Source: CAYFKJ01 sp964528595 (lineage in GTDB: Bacteria; Pseudomonadota; Alphaproteobacteria; UBA2966). Taken from it: 42,343 nt of DNA. The stretch spans positions 1 to 42,343 of the forward strand of contig CAZGTM010000031.1 in NCBI GenBank assembly GCA_964528595.1, read 5' to 3'. The notes beneath the pieces are model-generated. The model saw only the letters and a list, made by a program, of their open reading frames with translations. It was not told where the DNA came from and made no database searches. A program made the position numbers and the translations under genes. Of the stretch, positions 14,835 to 22,350 are shown piece after piece. Within the stretch, counting starts at the first letter, position 1. Every line of letters begins with the position of its first letter.

Positions 14835-16352
14835 CTAGGCGTAGGTGCCGGCGTAGTCTTCCCGCAGCTGTTTTTTCTGGACCTTGCCCATGGCGTTGCG
14901 GGGCAGGGCGTCGACGACGAACACGCGTTTGGGGCATTTGAACGCGGCGAGTTTACCGCTCAACGCATCGCGCACATCCTGTTCACCCACTGCAGGGCCG
15001 CCGGGATCCAAAGTTATCACCGCGGTTACGGCCTCGCCGAAATCGGGATGAGGCAGGCCGATCACAGCGGACTCGCCAACTCCGTCCAACTCGTCGATCA
15101 AGCTTTCGATCTCCTTCGGATAGACGTTAAGGCCGCCCGATATCACAAGATCCTTGGCCCGGCCGACGATGCTGACCCGGCCTTCGGCGTCCTGGGTCGC
15201 CATGTCGCCGGTGATGAACCAGCCGTCGTCACGAAATTCCTCGGCGGTCTTCTCCGGCATGCGCCAATAGCCTTTGAAGATATTCGGACCCTTGAATTCC
15301 AACACGCCGATTTCGCCAGGGCTGAGAATATTACCTTCCGTGCCGGCGACGCGGGTTTCGACATCGGGCAGCGCAAAGCCGACGGTACCGGCCAGGCGGT
15401 CTCCCAGCAGCGGGTTCGACGTGATCATGCCGGCTTCCGTCATGCCGTATCTTTCCAGGATGGTCTGACCGGTGCGGTCGCGGAATGCCTCGAACGTTTC
15501 CGCCAGCAACGGCGCCGAGCCGGAAACGAACAGGCGCATGTTTGCGCAAGCGTCACGGTTGAAACCGGGAGCGTCGAGCAAACGCGTATAAAAAGTCGGA
15601 ACCCCCATGAAAACGGTTGAGCGCGGCAGGCGCGCCAGGACCGCCTCTGGATCGAAGCGCGGCAGAAACAGGATGCGGCTGGCGTTCAGCAAGGCGCAGT
15701 GCAGGGCCACGAAAAGGCCATGGACGTGGTAGATCGGCAGGGCGTGCAGCAGCACGTCACCCGGTACGAACCCCCAGATTTGGTGCAGCGCCAGGGCATT
15801 GCTCGCCAGGTTGGCGTGGCTCAGCATGGCGCCCTTGGACCGGCCGGTGGTGCCCGAGGTATAGAGAATGGCGGCCAAATCCTCGCCGCTTCGAAACGCG
15901 ACGTCATGGTCCGTCTCGGCCTCATCGGCAGCGGCGCTCAGGGTGCCCGTCCCCTCGGCGTCCAGCGTCAGGACGTGCCCGACCCCGTGCTTGGCTGCAA
16001 GCTCGCCGAATTGCGCAGCAACGCCTGGTGCGCAGACGGCCAGGGACGGTTCGGCATCGCCCATGAAATAATCGACCTCGGCGCTGGTGTAACCGGTGTT
16101 CAGCGGCAGATAGACGGCGCCGGCGCGAAGGCAGCCGAGGTAGAGCAGGACGGCCCCGACCGACTTTTCGACCTGGACCATGACGCGGTCACCCGGCAGA
16201 ACGCCATGGCGCGCCAGCGTGTTGGCCATGCGGGCGGCGCCGGCGTCCAGATCGCCATAGCTGACTTCGGCGCCGTCCAGCGTTTCAATCGCGGTTTGGT
16301 TGGTGTCGGCCGGAAATCGCGTCTGAAGAGTGGCGTAGAGATTTTCGTTCAT
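14835..16352 (-). CDS. matB: malonyl-CoA synthetase (AMP-forming acyl-CoA synthetase)
   Basis: A 505-residue ANL-family enzyme that activates a carboxylic acid with ATP to an acyl-adenylate and transfers it to CoA. Core motifs are ILYTSGTTGRSKGAMLSHAN (ATP-phosphate loop, near 165), LERYGMTEAGMITSNPL (adenine/acyl pocket), GWFITGDMATQD, and the hinge with the catalytic lysine near the end (LPRNAMGKVQKKQL). LPIYHVHGLFVALHCALLNA and FMGVPTFYTRLL are characteristic of malonyl-CoA synthase MatB, so malonate (or methylmalonate) to malonyl-CoA is the likely reaction. No malonyl-CoA decarboxylase (matA) or malonate transporter is adjacent. It lies 91 bp downstream of the ferredoxin gene on the same strand. 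Confidence 0.85.
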   Translation of the reverse strand: MNENLYATLQTRFPADTNQTAIETLDGAEVSYGDLDAGAARMANTLARHGVLPGDRVMVQVEKSVGAVLLYLGCLRAGAVYLPLNTGYTSAEVDYFMGDAEPSLAVCAPGVAAQFGELAAKHGVGHVLTLDAEGTGTLSAAADEAETDHDVAFRSGEDLAAILYTSGTTGRSKGAMLSHANLASNALALHQIWGFVPGDVLLHALPIYHVHGLFVALHCALLNASRILFLPRFDPEAVLARLPRSTVFMGVPTFYTRLLDAPGFNRDACANMRLFVSGSAPLLAETFEAFRDRTGQTILERYGMTEAGMITSNPLLGDRLAGTVGFALPDVETRVAGTEGNILSPGEIGVLEFKGPNIFKGYWRMPEKTAEEFRDDGWFITGDMATQDAEGRVSIVGRAKDLVISGGLNVYPKEIESLIDELDGVGESAVIGLPHPDFGEAVTAVITLDPGGPAVGEQDVRDALSGKLAAFKCPKRVFVVDALPRNAMGKVQKKQLREDYAGTYA

Positions 16353-16443
16353 GACGCGAAGAATAGTGATTTCGGGCCGGTGTTGAAGCGGGAATTGAAC
16401 CTAGCCGGCGCAATTTCCGCCCAACACCGGAAATCAGCGGAAA

Positions 16444-16770
16444 TTATCCCCAGACTTCTTTGGAAATCTCCAGATTGGCGACCGGCTTTCCGCCCAGAAG
16501 ATGCTCGTCGATGATCGCGTTGACGTCGCTTTCCTTGACCTCGGCGTAGACCACGCCTTCCGGGTAGACGAGAACGACCGGTCCCTGTTCACACATGCCG
16601 AGGCAGCCCGAGGATGTCACCTTGAACCGGCCCCACAATTCGCGCTCCTCGAACTCGGCCTTGAATGCGTCAATGACCGGTTGGCCGCCGCGCGCTACGC
16701 ACGACCCCTTGGGATGGTCGTCGGGACGGTTTTGGGTGCAGACAAAGACATGTTTTTCCGGTTTGGGCAT
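16444..16770 (-). CDS. thioredoxin-like [2Fe-2S] ferredoxin
   Basis: A 108-residue cytoplasmic ferredoxin of the thioredoxin-like [2Fe-2S] (Shethna-type/NuoE-like) family. The cluster ligands are all present: C11 and C24 (C-X12-C in HVFVCTQNRPDDHPKGSC) and C56 and C60 (SSGCLGMCEQGP). It would carry single electrons, but its partner is unknown. The start at 16770 is chosen because GGAG lies eight bases upstream and MPKPEKHVFVC is the standard N-terminus; the upstream open extension is rejected. It is divergent from the DUF2848 gene across a 173-bp spacer that probably holds both promoters. Confidence 0.92.
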   Translation of the reverse strand: MPKPEKHVFVCTQNRPDDHPKGSCVARGGQPVIDAFKAEFEERELWGRFKVTSSGCLGMCEQGPVVLVYPEGVVYAEVKESDVNAIIDEHLLGGKPVANLEISKEVWG

Positions 16771-16943
16771 CACTAAAACTCCAGTTTCTTGGGTGTGCAA
16801 GATCGACCGGAGAATACCCGGACCAATGTTGTGGATAAAAGGTTTAATTTGTAACCAATGGATCTTCGATTGCAGCGGGAGTGTAATTGCGTCTCGACAG
16901 GGGCTATTCTGTTTAGCCGCACCAGCCACAACCGGAGTTTTCC

Positions 16944-17639
16944 ATGACCAGCGCCGCCAAACTCAATTTCGAAGTCGCCGGCCAGTCGGGAGTCGAGTCC
17001 AGGACGTTGACGCTGCATCATGCCGTGGTGGCCGGGTGGACGGGCCGCGACGAGGAAGCCCTCAACGCCCACATCGAGGAAATGGCGGAACTTGGGATTC
17101 CCGGGCCATCGGAAGTGCCGATGTTTTACCGTGTCTCGGCGGCGCATCTGACAACGGCGGATGAAATTCAGGTGGTCGGCGGAGACAGCAGCGGCGAGGT
17201 CGAGTACGTCGTTATCGCCGACGGCGGCGAGTTGTTCATCGGTGCTGCCTCAGAGCACACCGACCGCCGGGTCGAGCAGCACGGCATTACGATTGCCAAA
17301 CAGCTTTGCGAGAAACCGCTGGCCTCCACATTGTGGCGCTATGCGGACGTTGCCGATCACTGGGATGACCTGATCCTGCGGGCCTGGGCGGTCGATGCGG
17401 ACGGCCGAACGCTCTATCAGGAGGGCCGGCTCGCGGAAATGCGCCACGTGGAGGAATTGATCGAGCGGTATGGCGGCGGGCAGGGCCTGGCGGACGGCAC
17501 GCTGATGTTCGGCGGCACGCTGGCGGCGATCGGCGGCATCCGGTCGGCGGCAAGGTTTGAGTTCGAGCTAGAGGACCCGGTTTTGGGCCGGAACATGTTC
17601 CACGGCTATGACATCGTGGTGTTACCCATCAACGGATAA
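16944..17639 (+). CDS. DUF2848 family protein
   Basis: A 231-residue protein matching DUF2848, a family of unknown biochemical role often found near catabolic enzymes and distantly reminiscent of fumarylacetoacetate-hydrolase folds. Visible features are LHHAVVAGWTGRDEEALNAH, GIPGPSEVPMFYRVSAAHLT, the acidic YVVIADGGELFIGAASEHTD, and the C-terminal GGTLAAIGGIRSAARFEFEL then NMFHGYDIVVLP. A GGAG ribosome site stands seven bases before the ATG. There is no signal peptide or membrane segment. It is a single-gene unit, divergent from the ferredoxin and convergent with the kinase remnant. Confidence 0.85.
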   Translation: MTSAAKLNFEVAGQSGVESRTLTLHHAVVAGWTGRDEEALNAHIEEMAELGIPGPSEVPMFYRVSAAHLTTADEIQVVGGDSSGEVEYVVIADGGELFIGAASEHTDRRVEQHGITIAKQLCEKPLASTLWRYADVADHWDDLILRAWAVDADGRTLYQEGRLAEMRHVEELIERYGGGQGLADGTLMFGGTLAAIGGIRSAARFEFELEDPVLGRNMFHGYDIVVLPING

Positions 17640-17668
17640 GGTCCGAAAAGGCCGAGCTTTGAAGCATT

Positions 17669-18214
17669 TCAAACGATATCGCCGTCCAGGACCTCGCGTA
17701 ATCTTTGGCCCAGTTCGGCTCGGCGGAAAGGCTTTCGCAGCAGTTTGCGCTCGGCGCCTTTGAGGCCCACATCGGCCAGAACGTTGTCAGCATAGCCGGA
17801 CATATAAAGCACTTTCAGATTGGGCAACCGTTCGCGGGCCTTGACGGAGAGCTCCCAGCCGTCCATGCCGCCCTCCAATCCGATATCCGTCAGCATCATG
17901 TCGAAGTCCAGCGGTCCGGCGCGGTCAATGATATCCAAGGCCTCCTGTCCGTTGGTCGCGGTGTGGACGTTGTAGCCGAAGTCGCGGATCAGCTTTTCGA
18001 CCGATGCCAGGACCTCCTGGTTGTCTTCCACCACCAGAATTTCCTCGCCGGCGCCGCTCGGGGCTTTTTCATCCTTGCGGCCTTCGATTTGAACGACGCC
18101 GGATTCCTTCAATTTGGGCAGGTAAAGGCGCACGCAGGTTCCTTCCCCCAGCGTACTGGCGAGCGTGACGTAGCCTTTTGATTGCTTGACGAAACCGTAA
18201 ACCGTGCTGCGGCC
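17669..18214 (-). pseudogene. truncated hybrid histidine kinase: end of HATPase domain plus receiver
   Basis: Reading leftward from 18214, the frame begins abruptly with GRSTVYGFVKQSKGYVTLAS, then GEGTCVRLYLP. This is the last ~35 residues of an HATPase domain starting at its G2 glycine box. A linker and a complete receiver domain follow (ILVVEDNQEVLASVEKL, phosphoacceptor Asp in MMLTDIGLEGG, YMSGYAD, LLRKPFRRAEL). This is the C-terminus of a PAS/hybrid kinase; the sensor, HisKA and most of the ATPase domain are missing. A TAA sits immediately before (18215-18217). A GTG at 18133 could still start a 154-residue free receiver protein. The missing part would lie to the right, where a truncated GNAT gene now begins. 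Confidence 0.85.
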
Positions 18215-18497
18215 TTATGCCGAGCTTGAGATCGTCGGCAGCCTCTTCTGCGCCGCCGTCGCCGTCATTCCCGGCTACCGCGGCAACGGCATCGGTTCGA
18301 CCCTGCTCAGCAATTTCCGCCTGCGCGCCGCCCGCCGCGGCATCGGTACGCTCAGCACCCTGATCTTCGAAAGCAACGCCGATGCGCGCCGGCTCTTCGA
18401 ACGTCACGGCTTCGCCGAGGTGGACCGCCGCCCAACCGTGCGCCATCCCCTGATCAAGCGCACCGGCGACATGCTGCTCTACGCCTGCGAACTATAA
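18204..18497 (+). pseudogene. truncated GNAT acetyltransferase, C-terminal half
   Basis: The frame encodes ~97 residues containing GNAT motif A (AVAVIPGYRGNGIGSTLL, with the acetyl-CoA pyrophosphate loop RGNGIG) and motif B (IFESNADARRLFERHGFAEV). The N-terminal ~90-100 residues of the fold are absent. PYAELEIVGSL, normally mid-protein, begins within four codons of the GTG at 18204, and a TAA lies at 18198 in frame. The break coincides with that of the kinase remnant on the other strand. It could be translated from GTG but should not fold as a full enzyme. It ends 6 bp inside the convergent xylanase gene. Confidence 0.8.
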
Positions 18498-19634
18498 AGT
18501 GGGGCTCGGCGCGCGCTTAGGCGCCGCGTCGAGCGCCGCTGCCAGGGCGTACCAGGCGGGCTTGCGTGTGAAATCCGCATCATAAGGTAGACCTCGCACC
18601 GTATCGCCGTCGGGGCGGGGAAAATGGCGGGTCAGCCAAGAGTGGCGGTCGGTAATGCCCCAGGTGATCACCGCCTTGGTGGCAGGCCGGGCCAGGACGG
18701 TTTCGAGAAAGCGGGCGTAGGCGTCAGCCACCAAACGGTCGCGCCTGGCGATACCGCCGCCGATCGAGGTGTCGCGGGCATCCAGCTCTGTCACCTGGAT
18801 GGTCAGACCGAGCTCGGCGACCTCATCGCAGAAGCGGCCCAAACTGTGCATGTCCATGGCGCCGTCCACGCCGGGGTCGAGATGTCCCTGGATGCCGACG
18901 GCGTGCAGCGGGACGTCCTTTTTCAGTAAATTCTCCAACACACGCAGCGTCGCATCGCGGCGCCGGCGGCCAACATCCCAGCCCCACTCCTGGCCGTAGT
19001 CGTTGAATACCAGGCGGGCATGCGGATCCGCCTCGGCGGCGGTGCGAAAGGCCAGTTCGAGATAGGCGGGGCCAAGCGCCTGTAGAAAAAGAGAATTCCG
19101 CAGGCCGTCGGGGCGGCCATCATCGGGTTCGATAGCCTCGTTGACCACATCCCAGCTGTGCATGCGGCCCCGATACCGTTCACCGACGGCGCGGATGTGG
19201 CCGGCCAGCAGCCGGGCGGGATCCTCCGCCTCGTCCCGCAATGCGCCGGGCAGCCAACTGGGCACCATGCGATGCCAGAGAAACGTATGGCCGCGCATCG
19301 CCATGCCGTGGCTTTCGGCAAAGCGCGCGACGGTATCGGCGCCGCGGAAACTGATGGTTTGGCGAAAGCGTTCGAGCGGGCCCCATTTAAGCGCGTTGCC
19401 GGCCACCACCATACCGGCGTCACGGATCAGCATGGCGCGATAGGCAGAGTTTCGCAGGAGCCGGGGTGCAACCTCGGCGCCGAAAACCAGCCCCTTCCGG
19501 GCAGCGCGGTCTTTCAGCGCGGTCTCACCGATGACGGCGGGATCGCGCGTGGCGACCTGGGCGCAGCCGGCCAACACCAGGCCGCTGGCGCCCACGAGAA
19601 ACCTTCGCCGCGAGAGGGCCGGGATCGGGGACAT
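18492..19634 (-). CDS. GH10 endo-1,4-beta-xylanase-like lipoprotein
   Basis: A 380-residue glycoside hydrolase family 10 protein, which cleaves beta-1,4-xylan or related glycans with retention. The N-terminus has a twin-arginine motif (SRRRFLVGASG) followed by a lipobox (LAGC, C24), indicating Tat export and lipid anchoring. The catalytic TIM barrel shows GHTFLWHRMVPSW, the acid/base E166 in WDVVNEAIE, GIQGHLD, and the nucleophile E283 in IQVTELDARD. ITWGITDRHSWL near 335 is the substrate-contacting strand. Length equals a single-domain GH10 with no carbohydrate-binding module. No other polysaccharide gene is nearby. It is divergent from the crotonase gene across 143 bp. Confidence 0.93.
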   Translation of the reverse strand: MSPIPALSRRRFLVGASGLVLAGCAQVATRDPAVIGETALKDRAARKGLVFGAEVAPRLLRNSAYRAMLIRDAGMVVAGNALKWGPLERFRQTISFRGADTVARFAESHGMAMRGHTFLWHRMVPSWLPGALRDEAEDPARLLAGHIRAVGERYRGRMHSWDVVNEAIEPDDGRPDGLRNSLFLQALGPAYLELAFRTAAEADPHARLVFNDYGQEWGWDVGRRRRDATLRVLENLLKKDVPLHAVGIQGHLDPGVDGAMDMHSLGRFCDEVAELGLTIQVTELDARDTSIGGGIARRDRLVADAYARFLETVLARPATKAVITWGITDRHSWLTRHFPRPDGDTVRGLPYDADFTRKPAWYALAAALDAAPKRAPSPTL

Positions 19635-19777
19635 GGCGCCAGTTTAGTGTCTATTACCTCGCGGTGCAGGGCCAATTGCCGGCGCAAGCCGATTGCACAC
19701 CCTCATGTTTCCGGCGACAATCTATCGCCTGAACGGCCCTTTTATGGCCACCGCCACCCGTCCCACAGGAGCTCCCC

Positions 19778-20545
19778 TTGACCGACCTAGTGCTAAGCGA
19801 AATCAACGACGGCATTCACGTCGTCCGCCTGAACCGGCCCGACAAGAAAAACGCGCTGACCCAGGAAATGTACGCCGTGATGGCCGATGCGGTGTGTGGG
19901 GCCGATGACAACCCGGAGGTCCGCGTGGTCGTCTTTACCGGTTGCGAAGACGCCTTCACCTCGGGCAACGACCTCAAGGACTTCCTCAATGCCCCGGCCA
20001 CCGGCGCGGACAGCCCGGTGACGCGCTTCCTGCGCGGTCTGGGCGCCACAAGTACGCCGATCGTCGCCGCCGTCAACGGCATGGCGGTGGGCATCGGCAC
20101 CACCATGCTGCTGCATTGCGATTTCGTCTACGCCGCCGAGAACGCCCGCTTCCACATGCCCTTCATCAATCTGGCGCTGGTGCCGGAGGCCGCATCGAGC
20201 CTGCTGCTTCCCCGCGTGGCGGGCTACCGCAAGGCGGCCGAACTGCTTCTTCTGGGTGAGCCCTTCGACGCCGCGACGGGGGTCGAGGCCGGTCTCGTGA
20301 CGGGCATCGTAGCAAACGACGCACTGATGGAGACGGCGATGGCGACGGCGGCCAAGCTGGCCGCCAAGCCGCCCGCGGCCTTGCGCCAGACCAAGGCGCT
20401 GATGCGCACGGACCACGCGGACATCGAAGCGGCCATGACGGCGGAGCTCAACTTGTTCGGGCCTTGCCTGACATCGCCGGAGGCCAAGGAAGCGATGACG
20501 GCGTTTTTCGAAAAGCGCGCGCCCGACTTTTCCAAATTCAGCTAG
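19778..20545 (+). CDS. enoyl-CoA hydratase/isomerase (isomerase-type crotonase)
   Basis: A 255-residue crotonase-fold protein. The oxyanion-hole and CoA-binding segments are SGNDLKDFLN (62-71) and AAVNGMAVGIGTTMLLHCDF (97-116). The two glutamates of true enoyl-CoA hydratases are not at their usual positions (GIGTTML and HMPFINLAL instead of the GGCE and QPE types). A single Glu, E137, sits in LVPEAASSLLLP, the place used by delta3,delta2-enoyl-CoA isomerases. Isomerase activity is therefore more likely than hydration, by family knowledge. The start is TTG at 19778, supported by AGGAG eight bases upstream. The DsbA-fold isomerase gene follows after 12 bp. Confidence 0.87.
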   Translation: MTDLVLSEINDGIHVVRLNRPDKKNALTQEMYAVMADAVCGADDNPEVRVVVFTGCEDAFTSGNDLKDFLNAPATGADSPVTRFLRGLGATSTPIVAAVNGMAVGIGTTMLLHCDFVYAAENARFHMPFINLALVPEAASSLLLPRVAGYRKAAELLLLGEPFDAATGVEAGLVTGIVANDALMETAMATAAKLAAKPPAALRQTKALMRTDHADIEAAMTAELNLFGPCLTSPEAKEAMTAFFEKRAPDFSKFS

Positions 20546-20557
20546 CGGGGCGGCGAG

Positions 20558-21163
20558 ATGGCCCAGGTCATCGACTATTACCTGTCGCTGCAGTCACCCT
20601 GGACGTATCTCGGGCACGACCGGTTTGTAGCCACCGCCGCAAAATACGACGCCACGGTCAACTGCAAGCCCGTGGATTTCGGCGCCATATTTCCGATCTC
20701 CGGCGGCTTGCCCCTGGGGAAACGCGCACCGCAACGCCAAGCGTACCGGATGTTCGAGTTAGGGCGGTGGAAGCGGCATTTGGACGTGGATTTGAATTTG
20801 GAACCGAAGTTCTTTCCCGTGGCCGAGTTGCCGGCGGCTCTGCTGGTCACAGCGGCGGTGCTGCGCGGAGAGGACGCTTTGGCCTTGGCGGGGGCAATCC
20901 TCCGGGGCGTCTGGGTGGGCGAACGGAACATCGCGGAAGAAGAAACATTGGCGGAGATCGCCGGAACCTGCGGCCTCGTTAGCGCCACCCTGTTGCAGGA
21001 AGCCACGAGCGATGCCGTCAAGGAGCGCTACGAGGCCCACACCCGGGAGGCCATCGAAAGGGGCGTCTTCGGGGCGCCGAGCTACGTGCTCCGGGACGAA
21101 CTTTTCTGGGGGCAGGACCGGCTCGAATTTCTCGATGCGGCGCTCGCCGGCGGCAACGGTTGA
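20558..21163 (+). CDS. 2-hydroxychromene-2-carboxylate isomerase (DsbA-fold, kappa-GST-like)
   Basis: A 201-residue thioredoxin-fold protein of the HCCA isomerase family. The N-terminal strand and active-site loop are IDYYLSLQSPWTYLGHDRF, where Ser replaces the redox cysteine, as in this glutathione-dependent family. A helical insertion covers the middle (WVGERNIAEEETLAEIAGTCGL). The C-terminal cis-proline loop is GVFGAPSYVLRDELFWGQDRLEFL. Characterised members isomerise 2-hydroxychromene-2-carboxylate in naphthalene breakdown, but most genomic members have unknown substrates. It follows the crotonase gene by 12 bp, forming a two-gene operon. Confidence 0.88.
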   Translation: MAQVIDYYLSLQSPWTYLGHDRFVATAAKYDATVNCKPVDFGAIFPISGGLPLGKRAPQRQAYRMFELGRWKRHLDVDLNLEPKFFPVAELPAALLVTAAVLRGEDALALAGAILRGVWVGERNIAEEETLAEIAGTCGLVSATLLQEATSDAVKERYEAHTREAIERGVFGAPSYVLRDELFWGQDRLEFLDAALAGGNG

Positions 21164-21186
21164 CGCCGACATAGGTGGTCGCGCCA

Positions 21187-22227
21187 GTGGACCAGACCCT
21201 TCATCATTTGATCGAGGCGTTACCCGACGCGGTTTTGCTGGTCGACAATAACCGCCAGCTGGTGGCGGCCAACGAAGCGGCGCGCGGGGCGTTCGGCGCC
21301 GAGATCGTGGGCCGCGACCTGGCATTGGCGGTCCGTCATCCCGATGTGCTGGCGGCCGTCGAACAGGTCACGGTCGGCGGCACGTTCGCCGACGGGGAAA
21401 TCAGTCACGGCGGCGCCATGACGACGACCTATAAATTCAGCGTCAGAGACTTTCCGGCCGGACCGGATCAGGCGTTCACCATCGTTGTTTTGCGCGATGT
21501 CAGCGCTGCCAAGGCCGGGGAACAGATGCGGGCGGATTTTGTCGCCAATGTCAGCCACGAGCTGCGCTCGCCCTTGGCCTCCCTGGTGGGGTTTATCGAA
21601 ACGCTCAAGGGGCCGGCGCGCGACGACACGGAAGCTCGGGGCCGTTTTCTCGATATCATGCAGGAGGAAGCCGGCCGAATGTCGCGCCTGGTCGATGATC
21701 TCCTGTCGCTATCACGGGTGGAGGCCAACGAGCACGTTCAGCCAAGCGACGCCGTCGACGTTTCCGCCATCCTGCAGGCCGTTTCCTCCGCCTTGGCCAC
21801 CCGCGCCGGCGAACGGGGTATCCGGATCGACCTCGTGTTGGACGACGATCTAAAGCCAGCGCCCGGTGACGAAGACCAATTGGTGGAAGTTTTCAACAAT
21901 CTGGTCGACAACGCAGTCAAGTACGGCCCCCGGGATTCAACGGTTTCGGTGCAAGCTGTGGCGGTGGGCCGTATACCCGATATCGGCGGTCCCGGCATTT
22001 CGGTTTCCGTCCGCAACGCGGGCGAGGGAATTGCTGCCGCCCACCTGCCGAGGCTGACCGAACGGTTCTACCGGGCGGACAAAAGCCGGTCGCGCGAAAT
22101 GGGCGGTACCGGGTTGGGCCTTGCCATCGTCAAACATATCGTTAACCGCCACCGAGGCCGGCTCACCATTGAAAGCCGGCCCGGCGAGGGCGCGACCTTC
22201 ACGGTCTACCTGCCGACCGACCGCTGA
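21187..22227 (+). CDS. phoR: phosphate regulon sensor kinase PhoR (no membrane anchor)
   Basis: A ~346-residue histidine kinase that would phosphorylate PhoB under phosphate limitation. A PAS domain opens the protein (LIEALPDAVLLVDNNRQLVA). HisKA follows with the acceptor His in FVANVSHELRSPLASLVGFI (about residue 124), then an HATPase domain with NNLVDNAVKYG, VRNAGEGIA and GGTGLGLAI. YRADKSRSREMGGTG is typical of PhoR. No N-terminal transmembrane segments are present, unlike E. coli PhoR. The GTG at 21187 is preferred because AGGTGG lies eight bases before it; GTG 21175 is an alternative. It lies upstream of the Pho box and pstS, with the rest of the regulon downstream. Confidence 0.9.
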   Translation: MDQTLHHLIEALPDAVLLVDNNRQLVAANEAARGAFGAEIVGRDLALAVRHPDVLAAVEQVTVGGTFADGEISHGGAMTTTYKFSVRDFPAGPDQAFTIVVLRDVSAAKAGEQMRADFVANVSHELRSPLASLVGFIETLKGPARDDTEARGRFLDIMQEEAGRMSRLVDDLLSLSRVEANEHVQPSDAVDVSAILQAVSSALATRAGERGIRIDLVLDDDLKPAPGDEDQLVEVFNNLVDNAVKYGPRDSTVSVQAVAVGRIPDIGGPGISVSVRNAGEGIAAAHLPRLTERFYRADKSRSREMGGTGLGLAIVKHIVNRHRGRLTIESRPGEGATFTVYLPTDR

Positions 22228-22239
22228 GGACCTTCGACG

Positions 22240-22268
22240 CTGTCATAAAAGCGTCATATCCGTGTCAT
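22240..22268 (+). promoter_or_regulatory. Pho box: three 7-bp repeats on an 11-bp period
   Basis: CTGTCAT (22240-22246), GCGTCAT (22251-22257) and GTGTCAT (22262-22268) are separated by four-base spacers. This matches the PhoB-binding consensus, in which direct 7-bp CTGTCAT-like units alternate with 4-bp AT-rich spacers. It stands 12 bp after phoR and 82 bp before the pstS start codon, so it should drive pstSCAB-phoU-phoB under phosphate starvation. Confidence 0.93.
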
Positions 22269-22350
22269 AGAACCATTGCCGTTGACCACTAGGTTCGGCG
22301 CCGTGAGTTATTCGTACTCGTCAGCGTCGTGCATAGGAGAAACGACAATC

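Noticed and set aside
15699..16514. Plus-strand open frame inside the malonyl-CoA synthetase gene
   Set aside because: The minus-strand protein has all ANL-family motifs; the plus-strand frame runs past the gene end without features.
16771..16929. N-terminal extension of the ferredoxin
   Set aside because: The extension has no family match, and the ribosome site plus the standard N-terminus point to the start at 16770.
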